Shown piece after piece: positions 1 through 11,600 of a stretch of DNA of 64,000 nucleotides. Every line of letters begins with the position of its first letter. Position 1 is the stretch's first letter. The translations under genes and the position numbers were made by a program. Under the pieces are notes generated by a model. It was not told the origin of the DNA and did no database searches. It saw only the letters and a list, made by a program, of their open reading frames with translations. Origin of the DNA: Blastomussa wellsi (Eukaryota > Cnidaria > Anthozoa > Scleractinia > Plerogyridae); contig OX393569.1 of the NCBI GenBank assembly GCA_947652115.1, forward strand, positions 3,543,080 to 3,607,079, given 5' to 3'.

Positions 1-45
1 CCAAGATATTTTCTTAGACATTTCAATAAACCAATTAAGACTTGC

Positions 46-2395
46 TCCATTCACAGAGATCCAGGGGCAGTTAGCATGGGCGAGGGACAGTTGAAATGGT
101 ACAGGAAAAGGTCGGCAAAGAAAAGTTGGAGTGAAAGTGAGGAGCCCTGGAGAAAGTGTGTTGCCAGGCCAATTCAAACAGCACTCTCAATGCTGCCACC
201 TGATTGGGCAGAAAAAATCCTTCCTAGCGCCAAAGGCGCACGCGGGCGGAGCATCCATACCTATAGAGATTGGCAAACCCATCAAGCAGGGGAAAATTTG
301 GATGTCACATACCTCCGTCCATTGGTTGTAGCAGATAGTTTCAAAATAACTGTATAGTCAATGTCTTTTCAGATAGTCCAAAGCTTTATGATCGATTGAC
401 AGCTGTCAAAACAATGTACCCGCTGACCAGTATCACATGACCATATCACAGGCTCATCTTAGGACTCATCGAGGTCACATGTTTTTTTTTTTAAGTTGAC
501 CGCTGACCAGGTGATGGTTTTCCATTGTATTGTGGGCTCAGGTCCAATTTTTTTGGTTGATTTTGTAGTTTTTAATGGCCAACCTCTGCAGAAATTGTGA
601 TTGGAGTTGACAATTCTGATTTTTTTCGGTAATCAAATCTTTCTTGAGGAGTTGCGTACTCTAGAATTTTCACTGATTTAGATCATTTTCTCAAATTGTT
701 AAGAATCAGCAAAAACTATGGAGCTCCGTTTTAGGCTTGGCTAAATCTATATACAATTGTTCTTCCCAATCTGCAAACAGTAACTTTACAGTCACTTTTG
801 AGTGTTCCGAGTGGTATTACATGGTATGTGGTAATTGTTGTATCGGCCATACTTTCATTTTAATTTACATCAGAGAGCCAAAAAAAGTTGGGAAACAATT
901 TTGGATGAAATATTTCTCAAACTCATTAACAATTCATCACGTCAAGACAAGGGAAATCAGAACCGTAACCGTGGTTTGGAAATGTGATCTTAGTTAGCAT
1001 AGATTTTTACGATTTTATTTCTTTGTTTTCTTCATAGTTTTAGTTTCAATTGAGAAGATATACCAAACACCCAAGACAGTGTTTTCCACATTTCCAAACA
1101 CCTCTAAGTTTGTCCTAAATACTCCACTGCACATCACATTTTCAACTCTCTTCTCACTGTCTCGAGTGTTTGATATGTAATATATCAAACACAAGAGACA
1201 GTGTTTCATCGGTTATCCAAACACCGAGAAGAGAGTTGAAAACACGACACGCAGTGGAGTATTTTTAATGAACTTTGAGGGGTTTGGATAGCCGATGAAA
1301 CAATGTCTCACATGTTTGATATATCTTCTCAATCAAAACAAAAAATAAGGAGAAAAACAGAGGTAAAGGTAAACGGAGAAATAAAATCGTGAAAATCTAT
1401 GCTAATTAAGATTGGGTATCCAAACCAAAATAAAAATTATGATTTTCTTTGTTTTAACGCAATGGATAATTAATCAGTTTGAGAAAATATTATATCAAAC
1501 ACCTGAGACAGCATTTCACCAGGATATCCAAACACCCAGAAGTGAGTCTAAAAATAATTAATACAATGTGAAGCAGAGTATTTTTGACAATTCGATGTTT
1601 GGATAGCCAATTAAAGAAGTGTAATTAATACCGGGTATCCAAACCTCCTTCACGGTTATGGTTCTTTGTTTTAACTTGATGAATTATTAACGAGTTAGAG
1701 AAGTCAAAAAGGAAGATATTTCAACATCTAACCAAGGAATTTTTATTTAGACTGAGAAAAGGTATTGCAAATAGTGGCTTTTCAATGTTTTGGCAGCTGC
1801 TTGGCATATGGCACTTATATATGCATACCACAAAGTACATACAGTACTGGACAGTTCCATTCGGCCAAAAAATAATCAGAAAAGCATACAAACCAATACA
1901 TTTGATATTACCGCCTCAAACGAAAATGGCAGAAATGGTAAATCAGTAGTCAATGAGAGCTTCTAGTTTCAATTTTCTGAGCTTTTTATTTTGGGTTAAT
2001 TTAATTGTAGTTTCTGATATTTTTAGTGCACAGGCCAGATAAGTATGCCGAATAGCCACCAATGTATCGCACAGGAAAACAAGCCTCTATTTACGTTATT
2101 TCTGATCAGTTTAAACAAAAGATACTAGGTGCATTTTGAAACAGCTTTCTTCGTGGAATCTGACTTTTTTGGGCTCTCTGGTGTTAATTAAAATATAAGT
2201 ATGGTCAAATGATTGGGCAGAAGAATAGGATTTTTTCTGCCAATCAGGAAGCAGTATTCAGAGAGCTGTTTGGAAATATCGCACTAAGACTCTTTCCCAG
2301 GGGCTCCTTGCTCAAACTTTTCTTTGCGGATATTATTCGTGCAGTTTCAACTTTCCCTTGCCACCACTAACATCCCCTGGGTCTCCAACAATGGA
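46..2395. mobile_element. Large element bounded by ~190-bp diverged inverted repeats
   Basis: Bases ~46-240 are repeated in inverted orientation at ~2200-2395. Shared landmarks are CCAGGGG followed by a TTAG-containing stretch, AAAGTTGAA/ACAGTTGAA, GCAAAGAAAAG, CAAACAGC and GATTGG(G)CAGAAAAAATCC. The arms look roughly 20-25% diverged. The interior is AT-rich, with no transposase that I can recognise. Open frames at 76-357 and 2324-2554 lie in the arms and look incidental. This could be an old non-autonomous DNA transposon or two inverted copies of one repeat. Confidence 0.5.
1045..1620. repeat. Cluster of a dispersed TATCAAACAC / GACAGTGTTTCATC repeat
   Basis: The motif TATCAAACAC, then GAGACAG-GTTTCA, then ATCCAAACACC occurs several times on both strands here (near 1060, 1180, 1300 inverted and 1490). 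Related copies occur at 28920-29050 and 62040-62085. No coding potential is seen. It looks like a dispersed MITE-type family, with several insertions nested in the larger element around it. Confidence 0.5.
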
Positions 2396-3070
2396 CTTGC
2401 TCTTATTCAAGGGGCACTGTCACAGGGGTTTTGGTGTTTTCAGCTTCATTCGTCGCTAAAATTATTACCTAGTACCTTTACTCGTGCTCAAAATGCTCCT
2501 GATGGACTAAAAGGAAGATATCAAACGAATGGTGGCTCAGAGAGCAAACCATAATGAATTTCCAGCTATATTTTCAATTCAATCCACTTCCATCCTTGTC
2601 AACCCAATTGATAGGTGGCAATACATGGTTTCAGTGTAGTGATACAGTCCTAGGTAACAAAACTACATCATTTTTTGGTGTAAGAACATATTCCAGCAGT
2701 TTAAAATGATGCCAAAATACCGTGACAATGCCCCTTTAACTGAAAAATAGGGGATGTTGTTTCTAGTGAAAACCAAAACAAAGAACAAAATTAGTTGCAT
2801 TAACAATTAACTTTTTATTACACAAATTTATGCTATTTTACAAGCCACACCATTTATATAAGTTACTCTCACTAACAAGCACAAACATCTTAACGGAATC
2901 AATCCCTTGCATTTTACTATTACAAACAAGAATGGTTTCTTCTTGTGTAATAAATCAGGTATCACTTTAAATGCCATGTCATAAGCAATAATGGAAGAGT
3001 AAAAAAAATATCCTGCTCTAAACTTCCACATCTCTTTCTTTTTTTAAAGCCTCAATGCCATTAGTATCAA
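2396..3070. other. Non-coding stretch, nothing recognised
   Basis: No credible exon is seen. On the minus strand an AATAAA sits at about 2813-2818. It could in principle serve as the polyadenylation signal of the large minus-strand Tudor gene, but that would need a 3' UTR of about 2.1 kb containing two mobile elements, so I do not claim it. Confidence 0.3.
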
Positions 3071-3138
3071 CAAGAACTACTAATTAAGGCGTTATCGTTT
3101 GTCTCACAATGTAGTCACTTGTGATGTGGACTGCGACG

Positions 3139-3168
3139 TTTCGGCTGCATACTGCTAGCCTTCATCAG
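3139..3168 (-). ncRNA. Hammerhead ribozyme-like core (Penelope-like arm 1)
   Basis: The minus strand reads CTGATGA (3168-3162), then a stem II with GGCT/AGCC arms, then GAAA (3142-3139). These are the invariant core positions of a hammerhead ribozyme. Penelope-like elements are known to carry such ribozymes in their terminal repeats. The closing helices I and III were not modelled, so activity is not claimed. Confidence 0.55.
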
Positions 3169-3721
3169 GCGATAAGGCCGACTGGCTACGTGTAGCTTTA
3201 TAAAGAATGGTGCTCCACTGTGATTAGTTGGTTTTCAACAGCTGTGATTGGTGCATTTCGATCCTCGCTTAAGCTGAAATGGCGGAGGTCTGGATACAGG
3301 CGAGCCGGATGTCTCGGTCGTGTTCTTTAACAGGACAGGATTAAAGAACACGACCGTACCCAGACCTTCGCCGTTTCAGAGCATGCCCACACCACCGGAC
3401 ACTGCCCACTTTGGGATGAGGTTAAGTTTATTGATCGTGATCAACATTGATACACTCGCAGGGTCAAAGAGGCTATTCACATAAGACTTCATCCTAACAA
3501 CATCAACAGGGATAGTGGAATCGAGATTCCTGAAGCTTGGATGCCCACGATCAAGAAACACAAGAACGAGAGAACAGCACAATGGCGAACCGCCGAGGGA
3601 ACAACTAACTGGTCTAGGATCAGCGAGGATAGAACGTACCAATCACAGCTGTTGAAAACCAACCAATCACAGCGGAGCACCATGCTTTATAAAGCTACAC
3701 GTAGCCAGTCGACCTTATCAC

Positions 3722-3751
3722 CTGACGAAGACGAGCAGTATGCAGCCGAAA
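3722..3751 (+). ncRNA. Degenerate hammerhead-like core (Penelope-like arm 2)
   Basis: The inverted partner of the 3139-3168 motif reads CTGACGA (3722-3728) and GAAA (3748-3751). The stem II 5' strand has changed (GACG instead of GGCT), so pairing is weakened. It is a decayed copy. Confidence 0.45.
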
Positions 3752-4062
3752 CGTCGCAGTCCACATCACAAGTGACTACATCGTAAGACAAACGATAACG
3801 CCTTAATTACTACACTTTATACCACGATGAACAACAACAACCTTTTTCAAGAACTACTAAATCAAATAACATTCAACACTCTAAATTTCAATTACGTATT
3901 AGCTTAGTAATTAGTTCTTTAGCAATGACATTACTGACTACTAAATATTGGCTGGCAAGTTAACAAATCAAGATTAGCTCTGTACGAAACACCCTATACA
4001 AGTATTACATAGTATATTGCTCTGCAAATTGCTTTAATTTATGTTAAAACTTCTAACTATTA

Positions 4063-4287
4063 CAGGGTTCGTACTCCTTCGAGCTTTTGGAATTCCATGA
4101 CCATTTTCTCCATTTTCTTTCATTCTGGGTACGTTTTTACCATTTTCTTCATGATAAAACCTTATTTATTTTGTACTTTTTTCATTAACATAATTTCCCA
4201 TGACTTTCCATGTCTGACACCTTAAATTCAGGACTTTCCAGGCCAATAAAATGCCATTCTAAAATTCTATGACCTGTACGAACACTG
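4063..4287. mobile_element. MITE with CAGGGTTCGTAC termini and 5-bp target duplication
   Basis: The left end is CAGGGTTCGTACTC and the right end is GTACGAACACTG. The interior repeats the word CCATGACTTTCCA. The flanking 5-bp repeat is TATTA. A second, better preserved copy lies at 39327-39624, flanked by TATCA. No coding capacity. Confidence 0.7.
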
Positions 4288-4961
4288 TATTAAGCTATTA
4301 TCTTCATGATGATATCATGTGCAAAAACACTCTTAACATTCAAATCAACATGCCAACAAACTTTCACTGCACCATCTTTAGGGTTAATTGCGGAAACCAG
4401 AGACTCGCTGGAAACACCAAATACATATAGTTTCAAAACTAATTATCCAACATCCTCTGTGATCCTACTGAATATGGGCTGCTAGCTACCTTTCAAAATG
4501 GCAAATATCACATCAACATGTAATTGTTTGGGTAGTTTAGTGCCACAGGAAACCTTCAGAACAAGCAAACATGTTCTTCTAGTTCTTTTTGAACTGTCAT
4601 TTTGTCGCAAATGCCTGCACCTTGTAGCAGACTATCACTGCAGTGAAGGAAATTCACACGACTGTAAGATATTGACCACACATTCCATACGTTATTATCA
4701 ACCTAAAATAAAATTTAATAAACGTAGCAAATCTATCTCTAATATAATTTTTAAATAAACAAGCAAAAAGCCTACATTACAACCCTGCTATGCTGTGTAA
4801 CAAAACAGGCATTTCTTGAATGAATTGAAATTTTTTTAGCCAAATTGATATCCAAAAGAAAACTAATTACAAATCAGTAATCTGTGCTTGCTATCTCCCT
4901 AGTTCCACACAGTACAGCAGTCAAGTAGAGTACAACTCAATGTAATAATTCTAGATCAATT
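4288..4961 (-). other. Downstream region / probable 3' UTR of the Tudor gene
   Basis: This AT-rich stretch follows the stop codon of the Tudor gene on the minus strand. The small open frame at 4498-4758 (plus) has no recognisable domain. No canonical AATAAA close to the stop was found, so the transcript end is unresolved. Confidence 0.3.
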
Positions 4962-5140
4962 TTACTGTGTCTCCTTGCCAGGCGACTGATCCTTCGTAAA
5001 CTGGACATCTCCCCCCGGTTGAATGAACACAGCAGGACTGGAAGGTGGACTGTACAGTGGACTTGCCGAACTTACCCGCTCCTTCTCACTCTCCTGCTCT
5101 CCTGCCAAGGCTTCAGCTTCACCGGTGCTGCCTGTGATTG
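4962..5140 (-). CDS. Tudor gene exon 8 (C-terminal, 59 codons with stop)
   Basis: The acceptor is TTAAACAG at 5141-5148 on the minus strand. Joined to the phase-1 end of exon 7 it reads AITGSTGEAEALAGEQESEK, continues through a Ser/Pro-rich stretch, and ends PGKETQ at the stop (4964-4962). The phase matches every other intron of the gene and the composition continues the Glu/Ala-rich tail. Alternatively exon 7 reads on for four codons (TPLD after the split Gly) to a TAA at 7327-7325. That would be an intron-retention form. Confidence 0.7.
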
Positions 5141-5583
5141 CTGTTTAAGTAACAGAAGAAAGAACATTATGATACATAATAGTGTAAACCTTTTAGTCCC
5201 AATGTCTAAAATATCAATGAACTTTATTTGCCCTTACTTTGGATCATTGTATCATCAAGAACCTACCCCTCAATTGATAATTTCATTTATTCTAATCTAG
5301 GTTCCTGCAGTTGCTTGGCTTCTTAGTAAACTTAAAAAGGTGCGAGTGTCCACAAGGGGAGGAGTGAGACTTTAACCTGAAAAGTCAACACCCTTAGCCC
5401 AAAGAGAAGCATTTCAAATAACATACTGTATAATGTCAAGTACACACCTTAACAACACCTACATTGAAGAGCCAAGACAAAACAACTGTTTACAAAAAAA
5501 GCAATGAGATGTTTTCTTGCTCTTTTGGCACCTTAACCAATTGTAACAAAGCATGCTATAAACCAAACTGAAAAAATGCATAG

Positions 5584-5618
<35 letters not shown>

Positions 5619-8600
5619 TCAGTGGGAAGTCTATCAATATAATTTGGTTTTATCAACTGGGTTGATAATGTCAATTGGCCACCGTAAAGAGATTCAATTG
5701 CTGACGTTTCAAGCGTTAGAAACGTCAGCAATTGAATCTCTTTACGGTGGCCAATTGCCATTATCAACCCAGTTGATAAAACCAAATTATATTGAAAAAA
5801 TGCATGTAGCATCAAAGTATTTTTTAGGACTGACCAGCCTTGTACACAACAAAGGCTCTGTTAAACCAAAGGAGGGGCCTATTTCTTTTTGATTTTTCAA
5901 GGGAGTGGAAAAAGAAAGGTAGCTTATTGGAGAAAAGGGAGCTTATTTCAAAACAAGCTTCACTCACTTTCAGCACTTTAACCCTTTACGACCTAAATTA
6001 ATTTTGGAATTTTGAAAATATTTGTAAGTGGGAATTCAACAAATTTAATATTAAAAATAAGTCCATGAAACTTGGTCAGTGACTTGAGTGGTAAATGTAC
6101 AATGCAAATTCATGCTCAGTTGAAGGTTTTGTTTGTGCTGACAGCTGTCAGATTATGTGCAATCCGATCACCATTGTCACAAAAAAATGCATCACTGTCG
6201 TTGAAAGAACCACAGCTCTTTCTATTTGAAAATATTGTAATGTTGCTTAAAATAAAGGTTCGATCATACTAATGATTTTGACACCAAATTTGGTGTTCTG
6301 GTACATTATGGTTTCTTCTAAATGTTGACTCTGGTTCGCCACATGACATGTCACGCAATCACTCATGTCAATGTACACTGAACAATACAATAAAAGTTTG
6401 ATTCGCAGAGTGTTCACTGAACTCATTTACACGTGTGTTTCTTGGGGTACCTCAAGCAACACTTGCTTCAGCAGCAGGTGGTTCTCCACAGCAGCCAAAG
6501 TCACTTCTTCATTATCATAGGTTGCCATGTCAGGATCAAGAAAGAAATTGTTATGATCCGCATCAGATTCGTTGTCTTTAAACCCTTCAATGTCTGAATT
6601 CAAGACATTGTCGGAAATGTCAAAATTGTCATCCAAATATGCCAAAATGTCATCCATAATAAAAGTTCTCAAGCTTGATGCCATTTTCAGGAGCCGTTTA
6701 AATGTTCCCACGAAATGTACTAATCAGGAACTCAACAATATTTGACAAAATCCCGATGAAAATGGACTAGAAATTCCATGAAACGAAAAATCCAAGATGG
6801 AGACTCAATTTCAAAGCCGTGTGAAGTCTGGGAACTAAATAGAGACTGTCCACTGGGCAGAGTTGTGATGCGTGCTTTGTATTGGCCATCTGGTCGCAAA
6901 GGGTTAAAATGTAAAAGCGTTGATATTTGTCGATGTTGTTAAACAAAAAAAAAACCCTTGAAATCAGACTCTGAAATACAAGGGTTTTAAAGGATTTTCA
7001 AAACACATAGAAACACTAAAAACGATCATGTGACACAAAAACAAATTGTGTACTGTAGATTTCAGAGTAACCATTTATCCTGATCTCCATACATTTTCTG
7101 ATACTGTTAGTTGGGAGAATTTGTTAAAAAAACCAAAGCACTTTAAATATTTTTTTTAAGGAGTGGGGAAGTCTAACAATTGGAAGGATGGTCGCTTATT
7201 TATAATGGTCTTACTAGAAAAGAGGGCTTCAAAACAGAGACACAGGGGCTTAATAGAGTTTTTCATCATAGACATAAAAACACTTTTCATGGGTAGTCCA
7301 TACAAAAAAATATCGGCTTTGTTTTTAATCCAGAGGTGTACCTGACAGGTCCTCTTCAGAGAATGCTTCTGTCACAGCATCACTAGCCTCAACAAATGCA
7401 TTGTCCTGCTCATCTACACTTTCGGTCTTATTCTCTGAATCGCCTACAGCTGCAAGACGTTCCTCCATCTCAGGTCCTTTACTGTCCTCTCCTGTTTTTG
7501 CAGAATCTTTTCCAGCTTCCACAGTACCGCCAACATTTGATTGTTCATCTGGGTGAGATTCAAGCTGCCCTGACCATACATCCGCTTCTCCAATTTGTGC
7601 ATCGGTCTCTTCTTTCCTTTCTTCTCCATGAATAACTTGCTGGTCAGGTTCACATGCTTCCAGTTCCTCGGCCATTGCTATCATACCTTGTTTGTCAAGC
7701 TCTTTTAGCCCTTCTTCAGGTAAAGGAGTTGGTATCTCTGGAGCTTCCTCTGAAGTCTGCTCAAGTCCATCCTCACCTTTGTCTTTCTTTTCATCACTTC
7801 CTACAGCATCTTCTTGCTCTTCCATTGCCTGATTTCCATTGACACCTTCTTGTTTGTTTCCATCACTTTCCAAAGCTTGCACTTCTTGTTCTACAGCTGT
7901 TTGAGGTCTATCCATTTTTTCAGTATCTTCTCCAACAGCCTGCTCTTGTTCTTGTTCAGATCCTTGAAGTCTCTCTTTGTCTTCTTTCTTTTCTGTGTCT
8001 TTGAAGGCTTGTTCTTCTTCAGTTGTTTGGAGCCCATTTTCGCCTTCTTTCTTTTCATATACTGTCACCTCTTTTTCTTCTTGTTCCGTTGCTTGAAGTC
8101 CATTCTCATTTTCCCCTTGTTCCAATTCATCTTCTCCAACAGCCTGCTCTTGTTCAGTTTCTTGAAGTCTGTCTCTGCCTTCTCTCTTTTCTTCATCTAT
8201 CAAGGCTTGTTCTTCTTTTTCTTTAGATTGCTGCAATGTTTCTTCTTCTTTTACAGCATGGGACTCTGAGATATCTGCTGTGCTATCGCTGATCTGATCA
8301 TTGCTATTTTCATTTTGTTTCACTGCTTGTTCTTCTTGTTTAGTTGCTTGAAGCCCATTCTCATTTTCCCCTTGTTCCGTTTCATCTTCTCCAACAGCCT
8401 GCTCTTGTTCAGAGTCTTGAAGTCTCTCTTTGCCTTCTTTCTTTTCTTCATCTATCAAGGCTTGTTCTTCTTTTTCTTTAGATTGTTGAAATGTTTCTTC
8501 TTCTTTTACACCATGGGACACTGAGGTATCTGCTTTACTATCGCTGATCTGATCATTGCTATCGAGAAATTCTTCTTCATCATCATCTTCATCTTCTTCC

Positions 8601-11600
8601 TCTCTTGTATCTTCAATTTCTGCCCCTTCTTTACCTGCTGTTAATAATTCAACTCCTTCAATGCCTGATTCAGCTTCCACAAAGATATTCTCATCTGAAC
8701 TATCATTATCAACTTTTTCTTCTTCCATAACTGAAGATTCCTGTTTCTTCTGCAAGTCTTTAACAGGTGACAATGTCAGAGGAGATTTTATCTCGACTGC
8801 CAGTCCTTCTGATAGCAGCTGATTAGCAATGGACAGACCGGCAGAATCTAGCAAATCAACAAAAGCAACATCACCAACTGTCCTCTTGATCTTGATCTTA
8901 AAATCTTTCCCTTGGCAAAGTTCTTGAAATCTTGCCACTGTATTGTTGCTCCAGTCTTCTTCATAGTACTTGTGAGGGGGCTCAATGCCAGCAAGACTAC
9001 AGCATAAAGCCTGCATTGGAAGGACGGCAAATGCAGGGTCAAGTTTCTTGATCCTGTCAAAAGTCAGAGTTTGTTGCTTGACACAATCTACTGAGTGGAC
9101 ACATACTTGGCCATCGGAACAGACCTTGTTAACTTGTGATCTACACCACTTGTTGTCATCAGTAAATTTTGCACAGCAAATATCCCCAACTTGCAGGCAG
9201 AGAAGCCTCAAGTCATTTTCACCTAATGACTGGTAAAAAAGTTCAATCTTTTCAGACAATGTCTTCAGTTCTGAAATGGAATCCATCAGCTGACACCTAA
9301 AGTCACTTGGTGAATTTGTTGACATCAAGCTCACATTGTGAACAGACTCATCTCTGGACTCAGGGTAATTGTACACCATTTTTCCTTCTTCAGAAATGGA
9401 AATTCTTCTCGGTTCTTCCTGCCCTGTGGGTTGAGGCTGTGCGAGTCCCAGTTTCACGAGGGTATCAGCAACAGATTCCCTGGTTTCCCCAGACTCATAA
9501 AATAAACTGACTGCTACAGAGTCGCCAGAAACATTGATAATTTCTGCATTCAGCTGTTTAGATTCACACAGTTCTGTCAACTTTGTTGCTATTTGTTCAT
9601 TACTGTTCTCAGATGCTGAAACAACACCATGAAGACTGCAATCGACACACTGCACTGGCAGCAAGAAAAACTCTTCCCGAAGTTGTTTGATCATCAAAGC
9701 TACATCAATGTTACCATAATCAACAAACTTGACTTCTACTCCTGCTGCAGACACACATGTAACAACAGCCCTGTACCAGTCATAATCCTCGGAAAATTGG
9801 GCACAGCAAACTTGCCCCACTCTGGGATTTCCAACAGCTTCTTCAGTCTCACCCAGACTATAGTACAATGTAGAAAGTTGCTTCATCATTCTGGATAAAC
9901 CTGCTTCAGTATCATCAAGTTGTACCTGAATGGATCCCAAATCTTTTACTGCCAGCAAATAAACATCTAGACATTGTCCAACCTGTAGGTCTGGCCACTT
10001 TAAACTTGGGCATTCTCCTGAGAAATCTTCCTGGACATCACATACCTTTGCATATCCTAAATCAACAAGAGCTTGATTGATTTGTTTTCCACTGCTGTCA
10101 ATCAAAATCAACTCAACCATGTCTCCAAATACTTGTGTGATCTCTGCTACTAGTGATTTGGAGTGACAGAGCGATTCCAAGACTCTGGAACATTCTGGTG
10201 ACCACTGTCCATCATCTGAACTGGGATGGATATTTGCCAAACTGCTTTCTAGGACAAAAACTGGTGTTTGTAAGAGCTCATCCTTCAGCAATTTTAACTC
10301 TGAAATTGGTATCTTCTCATAAGTGCCACAGTCTACAAGCTTTACTGTAACAGTGTCATCAGCAGAAATACTTATGATTTCACCTCTGAACCACTTCTCA
10401 GAAAAATGGACACAACACAACATCCCAACTTCAGGATTTTCAAGTTTAAGCTCATTTTCATTGAGGGCCTTGTACAAGGATGTTATGCCCTCTGTTAATT
10501 GGTCACGTTCTTCAATCCTTTCCGTCAACAACAACTGCATTTCGGAAGGCAAAAAGGCAGAGACAAAACTTACAGAAACTTGGCTTCCTGGTTGAAGTTC
10601 TGGAAGCTTAAAGGCTACCCTGTCTCGTGCTGCAGTTAGTCTTAGTGGAGATGCTAATTCTAGCTTAGCTTCTTCCACTAGAGAAGTATCCCCAAGGCAT
10701 TCACCAACTATCTGGTCATTTATTGACTGTGAGGCTCCAGGATGGAACAGTTTAACCGTATAAGAACCATCACTGTGCTGATTCTGGACTTGAACTTCAA
10801 CCACCTGCTCAAGAAGCATCTCATTCAGGTAATTGGTAATCCTGTTGGGATCAACACCTTGAACGTCGGCCAAATGACATTGGATACCCTGTGCTGGAAG
10901 TTTCTGATGGGTGTCACTGATTGGATGCAGCCTGTCCAGTGAAAGGGTCTCAGAATTGCCATAGTCTACATAGGATACAGTGACATTGCCATCACCTTGT
11001 ACATCTATAATTTGAGCTCGATGCCATGTGTCATTTTCAGTGTACTTTCCAAGGCAAGCCATTCCCAAAGTCACATTTGATTTTTCCAATGGTTGATCTG
11101 CCGTCACCTCTTTAGCAATCTGCTCCATAAGTTCCACTAGGGCATCTCCAGTTCTTACCAGGTGTAGCCAGAAGCAATCAGGAGAATCAGCAAAGAGAAA
11201 GTAAGCTTCTTCTCGCTTACTCAAGTCCAACATTTCTTTGGAGAAAGCCTTCACTTTACTTGTTAGTTTGGCTTTACTTGAGAACATGTCAAGCTCCTGG
11301 ATAGTCACAAACCAAGTTGTTCCTTCCTGTCTGGTAAATGTCACATGTAAAGGTCTCCCCCAAACTTTAGACTCAAACTGTTCAACATCACTCTCTGTCC
11401 AAATGTCTTTAGAGCCTTCAAGTCGACATTTGACTGCTTGCACTGGAATGCTTAGCAGCTCAGGCTTAAGTTGTTTTATAGATGCCACGTGAAGAGAGTC
11501 TGTGTTGCCGTAATCAACAAAGAGGACTTCAACTTCTGTGTCCGAAAAAACCTTTATGACAAGAGCTCTACACCACTTGAGATCTTCACTAAATCTGGCA

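Larger units (their letters stand above)
3084..3847. mobile_element. Penelope-like retroelement 3'-end fragment, inverted dimer, with 13-bp target duplication
   Basis: Two copies of the same 3' sequence lie head to head (minus-oriented ~3084-3338, plus-oriented ~3339-3847). The plus arm reads as the C-terminal end of a reverse transcriptase/GIY-YIG type protein (EHAHTTGHCPLWDEVKFIDR at ~3380-3439), interrupted by TGA where Trp is expected after DRDQH. It continues through the stretch ending EAWMPTIKKH near 3560. The minus arm retains only a few codons of the same region. The insertion is flanked by a perfect 13-bp repeat CAAGAACTACTAA at 3071-3083 and 3848-3860. Family assignment rests on recalled similarity to coral Penelope-like elements. 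It is a dead fragment. Confidence 0.6.

Noticed and set aside
5597..5892. Two overlapping frames sharing the same ~45-residue peptide in opposite orientation, recurring at 33339-33661 and 56333-56802
   Set aside because: They are the two arms of foldback family A read in both directions, not a conserved protein family.
7325..7341. TAA at 7327-7325 as the definitive end of the Tudor protein
   Set aside because: A good donor precedes it and a phase-matched exon follows at 5140, so I prefer the spliced ending and keep the TAA as a retained-intron alternative.
7814..8524. Plus-strand Phe/Leu-rich open frames opposite the Tudor acidic tail
   Set aside because: They are the antisense reading of GAA/GAG-rich codons (TTC/CTC). 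Composition and the splice-consistent minus frame show that they are shadows.
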